Shown here: one piece after another, positions 57,877-64,000 of the stretch | Position numbering within the stretch: position 1 is the first letter of the stretch | How the letters are laid out: every line of letters begins with the position of its first letter | Assembly (NCBI GenBank): GCA_902616005.1 | Contig: CACMRG010000002.1 | Location: forward strand, 58,479 to 122,478 | Reading direction: 5' to 3' | Origin: an uncultured SAR116 cluster alpha proteobacterium | Lineage (GTDB): Bacteria; Pseudomonadota; Alphaproteobacteria; Puniceispirillales; Marisalimonadaceae | Length of the DNA stretch: 64,000 nucleotides | Made by a program: the position numbers and the translations under genes | The notes under the pieces: model-generated | The model's database searches: none | Told to the model about the DNA's origin: nothing | The model's input: only the letters and a program-made list of their open reading frames with translations

Positions 57877-59712
57877 TTAATGTATTATCTTCTTTGGTTT
57901 AGGTCTTCTAATGGCAATAATAAGTGCTAATCCAGCAATTAAAATTGGTATCAAGCCTATATTGATGAACATAATTTTTGTTTTTAAATTATCAACATCA
58001 CTTCTCAATTGAAATTTAACATTTCTAAGTTCAGCTCTCGTAGTCATCATTTCTGATTTAAATCCGTCTATTGCTTTAATTGTTTCAGGAGAAATTACAT
58101 CACTTTCATTATTATTTTTCTTAGTAAGACTTTGAATCTTATTTTCCATTTTTTCAAGTTTGGATACTAATTCTCTTTCCTTACTTAAGAATTTTTCTTC
58201 AGCAGATTTTTCTAGTTCAACTATTTTAGTAAATGGTTTCCAAGAAATTCCCTTACCTCTTATCTCAGATAAAAATGACCCACCAATCATGTTTTCAACT
58301 ACATTTAAAACAAAATCACCATTATTTGCAAAAGCAGAAACAATTTCCTGTCCAAGTAAATTTTGTTTTGTCAGCCAATTTCTATCCATTAACATGTCTG
58401 CATCACTTACTATTAGAATATTAGACATTTCTGATGATTTTTTGAGTCCGGTTTTCTTTTTAACGCCTTTTGGGAAAGCTGAATTTAGGTTATCTCTTAA
58501 CCAACCAGATATTATAATTTTCTTGTTATCAATTTTTAAATCCTTTATTAAATCTCTTGGATCAGATTTTGAATCACCTGCTTTGTCTGAATCAACTAAA
58601 CCAGATAATTCACTAGACGTAATAAGTGGATCAAATTTAATTCCATCTTTAGGGTTTAAACCACCAGCGTTTGTAAATATTATGTTAGATAGTTGGGCTA
58701 GTACACCGTCATTCTGATTAAGACCTTCATCAGTTACTTGTATCCAAGGATAGTTTGAAACTTCAACTTCTCGACCTTTAATATTTCTAACAGTTCTCAG
58801 GGCATATTTTTTATCAGCGATAGATTTTTTGTTATTAAAATTAATTCCCCAAGTATCTAATAATTTTTTTAAATCAGAACGAGGATTTAAAGCAGGCATT
58901 CCAGGATTAATACTCACTTCTGTTTCAGCATAAGGATCTAAAAATATTAATGTTGAACCACCTTTTAATATCCACTGTTCTATCATAAAAAGAGTTTCAT
59001 CAGGGTAATATTTTGGGTTAATGAGCATTAAAACTTTTGTATTTTCTGGGAGTTCTGAGGCATTGTCTTTAACAAATTCCACATCAAATAGTGATTTCAT
59101 TTGTGTTAAAACTTGCTGTTCAGGTTTTCCTATTCTCGAATTAGCTTCTAAACCAAGGTTATCAATAATACTGATTTTTGGTTTTTTTGTTTGTGCCAAT
59201 TCAGCGATTAATCTTGTTAAATCATATTCTAAAAATGGTTCTCTTTCAGGAGAGAAAACATTAATATTTTTTTGGCCAGTCGTCGAATTTGTAGCAGCCA
59301 GTCCAAAATATAGTGGATCATTATTATTCGATCCTCCAAAAGGACTAATACCCATACCTACTGCTCTATCTTCTTGATCAGAAAATGGTTTAGGGTCGAT
59401 AATTTCTAGAGTAATTTTACCTTCAGACATGTTGGCGTATGAATAAAGTAAAGATTCTACTCTGTTGGCGTAAGTAGATAATTGAGGAGCAATTTCTACA
59501 AGTGTACTAGACATGAATAGCCTTAAATGTATAGGTTCATCAATATTCTTCAAAAATTTTTCTGTACCTGAGCTTATTGTATAAAGATTATTTTGTGTAG
59601 TGTCTAAACTAATTCTGTTAAAAGTATTATTAGAAAAAATATTTAAACTAAAGAAACAAATAATAGATAAAAGTATAGATAATTTTAATATATTATTTTT
59701 TGAAATTTTCAT
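57877..59712 (-). CDS. GldG-like ABC transporter auxiliary protein
   Basis: 611 residues: N-terminal membrane helix (about 8-27), a large periplasmic part and a C-terminal helix (about 580-600) ending in basic residues. RISLDTTQNNLYTISSGTEK, followed by LLSYANMSEGKITLEIIDPK, is the GldG/ABC_transp_aux signature. Also LIFLDPYAETEVS near 250 and a coiled region SAEEKFLSKERELVSKLEKM. Homologues sit with GldA/GldF in gliding Bacteroidetes and as GldG-like genes in many proteobacteria that do not glide. Its start is one base after the permease stop. Confidence 0.87.
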   Translation of the reverse strand: MKISKNNILKLSILLSIICFFSLNIFSNNTFNRISLDTTQNNLYTISSGTEKFLKNIDEPIHLRLFMSSTLVEIAPQLSTYANRVESLLYSYANMSEGKITLEIIDPKPFSDQEDRAVGMGISPFGGSNNNDPLYFGLAATNSTTGQKNINVFSPEREPFLEYDLTRLIAELAQTKKPKISIIDNLGLEANSRIGKPEQQVLTQMKSLFDVEFVKDNASELPENTKVLMLINPKYYPDETLFMIEQWILKGGSTLIFLDPYAETEVSINPGMPALNPRSDLKKLLDTWGINFNNKKSIADKKYALRTVRNIKGREVEVSNYPWIQVTDEGLNQNDGVLAQLSNIIFTNAGGLNPKDGIKFDPLITSSELSGLVDSDKAGDSKSDPRDLIKDLKIDNKKIIISGWLRDNLNSAFPKGVKKKTGLKKSSEMSNILIVSDADMLMDRNWLTKQNLLGQEIVSAFANNGDFVLNVVENMIGGSFLSEIRGKGISWKPFTKIVELEKSAEEKFLSKERELVSKLEKMENKIQSLTKKNNNESDVISPETIKAIDGFKSEMMTTRAELRNVKFQLRSDVDNLKTKIMFINIGLIPILIAGLALIIAIRRPKPKKIIH

Positions 59713-59713
59713 G

Positions 59714-60460
59714 TTAATCAGCTTTTTTTAATTGAACTAAAAAGATATTGATAGATATACAAATCATAATCATAGAAATAAAAAATATAAAAGTCGTTAA
59801 GTCTAGAACACCATATTGAATTCTCTTAAAATGAGATAAAAAAGAAAAAGACTGGATAACCTCAGTAAACCATAAAGGCGCCCATGATCTTACACTAGCC
59901 AAAACAAGTCCAAATCCAGCCATAACCATAATGAAACAGCTGATTGTTGAAACAATAAAGGCTATTACTTGATTTTTTGTTAACATTGAAAGACAAGATG
60001 TTAAGGATAAAAAACATCCCGCCATTAACCAGCTCCCTAAGTAAGAAATAAAAATAACACCGTTATCAGGTTCACCTAAATAATTTACAGTTATCCATAT
60101 TGGAGTCGTCATTATGATAGCTAATAGTGTAAAAAACCAACTAGCTAAAAATTTACCGAGTACTAATTGAGAGTTTGTAACAGGTAATGTCATTAATAAT
60201 TCTATAGTACCAGACTTTCTTTCTTCTGCCCAAAGTCTCATTCCAATTGCAGGCATAAGAATTAAAAAAAGCCATGGATGCCATACAAAAAAAGAATTTA
60301 AATCAGCTTGGCCTCTCTGAAAAAATTGTCCCATAAAAAAAGTCATTCCTGCTGATAATGCTAAAAATACAAGAAGAAAGATTGAAGCTAAAGGTGTTCT
60401 AAAATAACCAGTAAATTCTCTATTAAAAATGATCATTAATTTTTCAATATAAAGTTTCAT
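59714..60460 (-). CDS. ABC-2 type permease, GldF-like
   Basis: 248 residues with six hydrophobic segments. N-terminal IFNREFTGYFRTPLASIFLL and MRLWAEERKSGTIELLMTLP near 78 are typical of GldF/ABC-2 permeases. Partner of the ATPase upstream (7-base gap) and of the GldG-like protein downstream. Confidence 0.88.
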   Translation of the reverse strand: MKLYIEKLMIIFNREFTGYFRTPLASIFLLVFLALSAGMTFFMGQFFQRGQADLNSFFVWHPWLFLILMPAIGMRLWAEERKSGTIELLMTLPVTNSQLVLGKFLASWFFTLLAIIMTTPIWITVNYLGEPDNGVIFISYLGSWLMAGCFLSLTSCLSMLTKNQVIAFIVSTISCFIMVMAGFGLVLASVRSWAPLWFTEVIQSFSFLSHFKRIQYGVLDLTTFIFFISMIMICISINIFLVQLKKAD

Positions 60461-60467
60461 GATTTTC

Positions 60468-61181
60468 CTATTTTGTGATTTTTCTGAATATTGAATCTAA
60501 ATTTTCTTTTTTATTCTTTAAGATGTCTTTTGTCTCTTTATTTAAGAGCACTTTCCCCGAAGAAATTATGATAGTCCTAGAACATACAGCTTCAACTTCT
60601 TCTAGAATATGAGTTGAAATAATAATTCCTTTATTTTTAGAGATTGATTTAATTAGTTTTCTCATTTCAAATTTTTGATTTGGGTCTAATCCATCCGTTG
60701 GCTCATCTAATATCAAGATATCAGGATCATGGATTAAAGCTTGTGCAATTCCAACTCTTCTTTTGTACCCTTTTGATAATGTTTCAATTATTTGATTTTG
60801 AACTTCTGAAAGATTTATATCTTTAAGCATTATTTCTAATCTTTTTTCAAGAAGTTCATCTTTTAAACCTCTCATTTTACCAACAAAATATAAAAATGAT
60901 TTAACAGTCATATCTGAGTAGGATGGAGCACCTTCTGGTAGATAGCCGATAATAGATTTTGCATTTATTGGATCTTCTGAAAGATCAATTTTTTTAATTT
61001 CAATTGATCCAGAATCAGCTTCAAGAAATCCAGTAAGCATTTTCATTGTTGTCGATTTACCGGCGCCGTTTGGTCCTAGAAAACCGATAACCTCTCCAAC
61101 ATTAAGTGAAATGCTAATATCTGAAACAGCATTAATATTACCAAATGACTTGTATAAGTTTTTTGCTTCTAATAAGTTCAA
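60468..61181 (-). CDS. ABC transporter ATPase, GldA-like
   Basis: 237 residues. Walker A GPNGAGKSTTMKML near 35, signature LSKGYKRRVGIAQALIHDPD near 133, Walker B ILILDEPTDGLDPNQ near 153, and STHILEEVEAVCSR. First gene of the four-gene operon; a 70-base spacer separates it from the amidase gene upstream. Exported substrate unknown. Confidence 0.9.
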   Translation of the reverse strand: MNLLEAKNLYKSFGNINAVSDISISLNVGEVIGFLGPNGAGKSTTMKMLTGFLEADSGSIEIKKIDLSEDPINAKSIIGYLPEGAPSYSDMTVKSFLYFVGKMRGLKDELLEKRLEIMLKDINLSEVQNQIIETLSKGYKRRVGIAQALIHDPDILILDEPTDGLDPNQKFEMRKLIKSISKNKGIIISTHILEEVEAVCSRTIIISSGKVLLNKETKDILKNKKENLDSIFRKITK

Positions 61182-61251
61182 TATATCCTCGATGGAAGTT
61201 CAGATTTATGCAATATTTAATAAAATTTAATTTTTTTTCAAGTTAAATAAA

Positions 61252-62661
61252 TTAAAAATTTTCTAAATTTGGAAACTCTGGCTGACCAAATTCTTTTTCA
61301 AGTGATATTCCTATCTCTATTGCCTTGCTATCATTTCCATTAGCACATAAAACTTGTAGACCTACTGGTAAGCAAGTATCACTTTTATAGTCATTACAAT
61401 ATTTTTGAATAGGGTAGCTTATTCCACATAAGTTAAATAAGTTGCCTGGTTGAGTGTTGGCAGAAGAAAGTAAACTTCTGTCATGAAGTTTTCCATTTAT
61501 TTCACAATCTTCAACCTTCATTGCTCTCATTACTGTAGTTGGAGAAATTAAAGCATCATAATCCTTAAAGAAGTCTGAAGCCATTATTTCTAATTCTTTT
61601 AATCTATTTTTGAATTTCAAATAGTCTGCCGATTTAATATCTAATCCAACCTTAGCTCTTTTTGCTGTAACAGGATCCATATTATCGCAATTATCTAAAA
61701 ACCTTTTTTCTCCAAAAGCATAGATAATTTCTGATCCTACTATTGGCGGAAAAAGATTAACTCTTTCCAAAGCTTCAGGAATATCTAGTTCAATTAAGGT
61801 AGCCCCTTTTTCTTTTAATTTTTCACAAATTTTTTCATAGGCATTTTGAACTTCTTCATCCAGATCATCTGTGAAAGGTTTACCTAATTTAGCTAACTTT
61901 AGATTACTAAGATGAATGGGTCCTAAATCTTTTTTTACACCAGATCCATAAGTTTCAAATATAGTTTTAATATCTTCGAATGACCTTGCTAATGGTCCTG
62001 GAGTGTCAAGTGTAGGTGAAAGTGGAAAAATACCATCAGTAGGCCAAACATCCTTTGTAGTTTTTAAACCAGCAACGCCCGTTAAAGATGCTGGTATTCT
62101 TACGGATCCCCCGGTATCGGTTCCAATTGCAAATGGTACTAAACCAGATGCAACTGCGACTGCAGAGCCACTACTTGATCCACCTGGAATTCTATGAGTT
62201 TCTAAATCCCAAGGGTTCCATGGTGTTCCTCTATGTTTATTTAGGCCAGTTGCTCCCAGTGCAAATTCGACTGTATGAGTTTTTCCTATAACAACGCATC
62301 CTAATTCTTTAAGTCTTTTTACAAGACTTCCTTCTTCACCAGTGATATCGTCGGTATTAACTATAGATCCATTCGTTGTTGGCATATCATTAACTGAACA
62401 AATATCTTTAATTGCTACTGGCAAACCCATTAAAGGACCTAAATCAACACCTGATTTTAATAATTTATCAATAGCGATTGCGTTATTAATAGCCTTTTTT
62501 TCATCAATAAAAATGAAAGCATTCAATTTATCATTTAGGGCTTTTATTCTATTTAAGTAAGACGTAACAATTTGCTCACAATTAATCTCACCTTGTCTTA
62601 ATTTTTTAGAAAATGAATTTATACTCATATTTAATAGTGGGTCATTAGGTAGGTTAGACAA
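61252..62661 (-). CDS. amidase (amidase signature family)
   Basis: 469 residues, Ser-cisSer-Lys hydrolase. Catalytic Lys in LPVAIKDICSVNDMPTTNGS near 84, then PGGSSSGSAVAVASG and the nucleophile region TDTGGSVRIPASLTGVAGLK near 158-195. The C-terminal half has SANTQPGNLFNLCGISYPI and LPVGLQVL. It resembles GatA but is probably a free-standing amidase, since no gatC or gatB is adjacent. A membrane-anchored unknown protein gene precedes it by 12 bases. Confidence 0.88.
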   Translation of the reverse strand: MSNLPNDPLLNMSINSFSKKLRQGEINCEQIVTSYLNRIKALNDKLNAFIFIDEKKAINNAIAIDKLLKSGVDLGPLMGLPVAIKDICSVNDMPTTNGSIVNTDDITGEEGSLVKRLKELGCVVIGKTHTVEFALGATGLNKHRGTPWNPWDLETHRIPGGSSSGSAVAVASGLVPFAIGTDTGGSVRIPASLTGVAGLKTTKDVWPTDGIFPLSPTLDTPGPLARSFEDIKTIFETYGSGVKKDLGPIHLSNLKLAKLGKPFTDDLDEEVQNAYEKICEKLKEKGATLIELDIPEALERVNLFPPIVGSEIIYAFGEKRFLDNCDNMDPVTAKRAKVGLDIKSADYLKFKNRLKELEIMASDFFKDYDALISPTTVMRAMKVEDCEINGKLHDRSLLSSANTQPGNLFNLCGISYPIQKYCNDYKSDTCLPVGLQVLCANGNDSKAIEIGISLEKEFGQPEFPNLENF

Positions 62662-62673
62662 TTATATCTCCTT

Positions 62674-63072
62674 TTAATTTTTAAATTGATCTTTCATTGA
62701 TTTAAATATTCCTTTAAGTCTTGGTGAAGTAGTGCAATCTGCCTCAAGAATAACATTTTCTTTCACATCAACAAACATTCCATCATATCTAATGGCTGGA
62801 TATTTTGGATTTGCTCTTAGTTGAAGTTTTCTGTCTGACTTTAATCTTAATCTTGCAATTTTATTTCTAAAAGGGACTATTATGTCAGTACCTGGCACAG
62901 CTACAACAAATGAGTCATCGTCCAGTGAACATTTGTTATCTAATTTGACAGTAACAGACATCATTTTAACTTCTTTAAAAACATTTCGTACATTTGGCAT
63001 TCCAAACCATATTATTGCAAAAATAAATAATACTCCTAAAATACCGATTAGAATTTTTGCTATCATTTTCAT
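62674..63072 (-). CDS. unknown small membrane-anchored protein
   Basis: 132 residues, not recognised. One N-terminal hydrophobic segment (about 5-24), then a soluble part, probably periplasmic, with VTVKLDNKCSLDDDSFVVAV, IARLRLKSDRKLQLRANPKY and a second Cys in LEADCTTSPRL. The two cysteines could form a disulfide. Upstream of and close to the amidase gene, suggesting co-transcription. Start could also be the Met at residue 3. Confidence 0.7.
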   Translation of the reverse strand: MKMIAKILIGILGVLFIFAIIWFGMPNVRNVFKEVKMMSVTVKLDNKCSLDDDSFVVAVPGTDIIVPFRNKIARLRLKSDRKLQLRANPKYPAIRYDGMFVDVKENVILEADCTTSPRLKGIFKSMKDQFKN

Positions 63073-63159
63073 TATAATTTATTATACACATAAATACGCA
63101 AAAAAAATTAATAAACCGTGATAATAAAATAAATTAATATATATTTGAATTAATACACT

Positions 63160-64000
63160 ATGTCAGAATTTGAACGGATAAATAGATTACCAACTTATGT
63201 TTTTCAAGAAGTTAACGACTTAAAAGCAAAGTTAAGGCATAAAGGAAAAGATATTATTGATTTTGGTATGGGTAACCCTGACATGCCTACACCAAGTCAT
63301 ATCCGTGAAAAACTTCAAGAAACAGTCAACAAACCTGGTACAGGACGATATTCTACAAGTAGAGGAATACCGGGGTTAAGGAAAGCACAAGTTTCTTATT
63401 ACGAACGAAGATTTGGTGTTAAATTAGATCCAGATAAAGAAGTTGTTGTTACACTTGGTTCAAAAGAAGGATTAGCTAATCTTGCTCAAGCAATTACATC
63501 TCCAGGTGATATAATTTTATCACCAAACCCATCATATCCAATTCACCCATATGGATTTATTATTGCTGGAGCTTCATTAAGGCATTTGCCAGCAATGGAA
63601 GATGGACAATTTAATCAAGAATTATTTTTAGAAAAATTAGATAGAGCTATTCGACATTCAGTACCCTCTCCAAAAGCAGTGATTGTATCTTTTCCTTCCA
63701 ATCCAACCGCCCAGATTGTTGATTTGGGTTTTTATGAAGAAGTTGTCAAAATAGGATTGAAATATAATACATTTATTTTATCTGACTTGGCTTATGCAGA
63801 AATCTATTTTGGTGACAATCCTCCACCATCTATTTTACAAGTTAAAAATTCTAAGAAAATTTGTGTGGAATTTACATCCATGTCTAAAACATATGCTATG
63901 GCAGGTTGGAGAATTGGATTTGCAGTAGGAAATAAAAACCTTATTGCCGCACTTACCAAAATTAAATCTTATTTAGATTACGGTGCTTTCACTCCAGTTC
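63160..64000 (+). CDS. alaC: AlaC-like aminotransferase (C-terminus cut by window edge)
   Basis: About 280 residues visible of a family near 400. FGMGNPDMPTPSHIREKL near 39, GRYSTSRGIPGLRKA near 64, FPSNPTAQIVDL near 181, LSDLAYAEIYF near 209 and the PLP lysine in FTSMSKTYAMAGWRIGFAVG near 237-256. This matches the alanine/glutamate transaminase AlaC (LL-DAP-aminotransferase-like) group. Translation starts at ATG 63160 with an AT-rich spacer and no clear ribosome site. Confidence 0.88.
   Translation, partial: MSEFERINRLPTYVFQEVNDLKAKLRHKGKDIIDFGMGNPDMPTPSHIREKLQETVNKPGTGRYSTSRGIPGLRKAQVSYYERRFGVKLDPDKEVVVTLGSKEGLANLAQAITSPGDIILSPNPSYPIHPYGFIIAGASLRHLPAMEDGQFNQELFLEKLDRAIRHSVPSPKAVIVSFPSNPTAQIVDLGFYEEVVKIGLKYNTFILSDLAYAEIYFGDNPPPSILQVKNSKKICVEFTSMSKTYAMAGWRIGFAVGNKNLIAALTKIKSYLDYGAFTPV

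Noticed and set aside
58160..58717. 185-codon plus-strand frame inside the GldG-like gene
   Set aside because: Antisense shadow, low-complexity serine/leucine content.
61252..62661. GatA subunit of the tRNA amidotransferase
   Set aside because: No gatB or gatC nearby, and the C-terminal half differs from GatA; called a general amidase instead.

Overview
This window is strongly AT-rich, compact DNA whose gene order is that of an alphaproteobacterium. The diagnostic blocks are ffh-rpsP-rimM-trmD-rplS-leuCDB-asd, sdhCDAB-zapE-mdh-sucCD-sucAB-lpd and aminotransferase-ftsK-lolA. Very short spacers, many 1-4 base overlaps and the low GC suggest a streamlined free-living, marine-type lineage of the SAR11/HIMB59 sort. 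That placement is an inference, because no rRNA or other marker lies in the window.

Layout. Bases 1-8.0 kb (mostly minus strand): partial malate synthase G, phosphomannomutase/phosphoglucomutase and GalU, divergent from UDP-glucose dehydrogenase, then a glycine betaine/proline-type ABC transporter (binding protein, permease, ATPase) with a strong hairpin between the first two genes. 8.1-14.1 kb is the most accessory-looking stretch: an unknown membrane-anchored acidic protein, an alpha/beta hydrolase interrupted by two in-frame TAA codons, a methyltransferase, PurT, a D-glutamate cyclase-family protein, a cupin/JmjC ribosomal-oxygenase-like protein, a short remnant of a tyrosine-integrase N-terminus, and tRNA-Gly(GCC). 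14.2-16.3 kb holds a DegT/Gfo-Idh nucleotide-sugar pair. 16.4-35.7 kb is core housekeeping: CnoX-like thioredoxin, Lon-domain protein, Trm112-like protein, ubiquinone hydroxylase, aminotransferase, FtsK, LolA, ExoIII, DapF, MtaB, FtsY, Ffh, ribosomal proteins and leucine/lysine-threonine pathway genes. 35.7-49.9 kb is an EamA transporter and then nearly the whole lower TCA cycle (succinate dehydrogenase, malate dehydrogenase, succinyl-CoA synthetase, 2-oxoglutarate dehydrogenase). 49.9-64 kb has smaller units: SMR efflux pump, class II aldolase, HIBADH-like reductase, HtpG with a heat-shock promoter, MFS and VOC genes, acyl-CoA dehydrogenase, a four-gene Gld-type ABC export/auxiliary operon, an amidase and a partial AlaC-like aminotransferase.

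The most unusual signals are: (1) the 2-oxoglutarate dehydrogenase E2 gene appears domain-permuted, with the E3-binding domain before the lipoyl domain, and has a well-placed internal start that would give an E2 without that domain; (2) the alpha/beta hydrolase has an otherwise intact catalytic frame broken only by two TAA codons, each where CAA (Gln) would fit; (3) a decayed integrase fragment lies beside tRNA-Gly(GCC). No CRISPR array, complete insertion sequence, rRNA or convincing riboswitch was seen.
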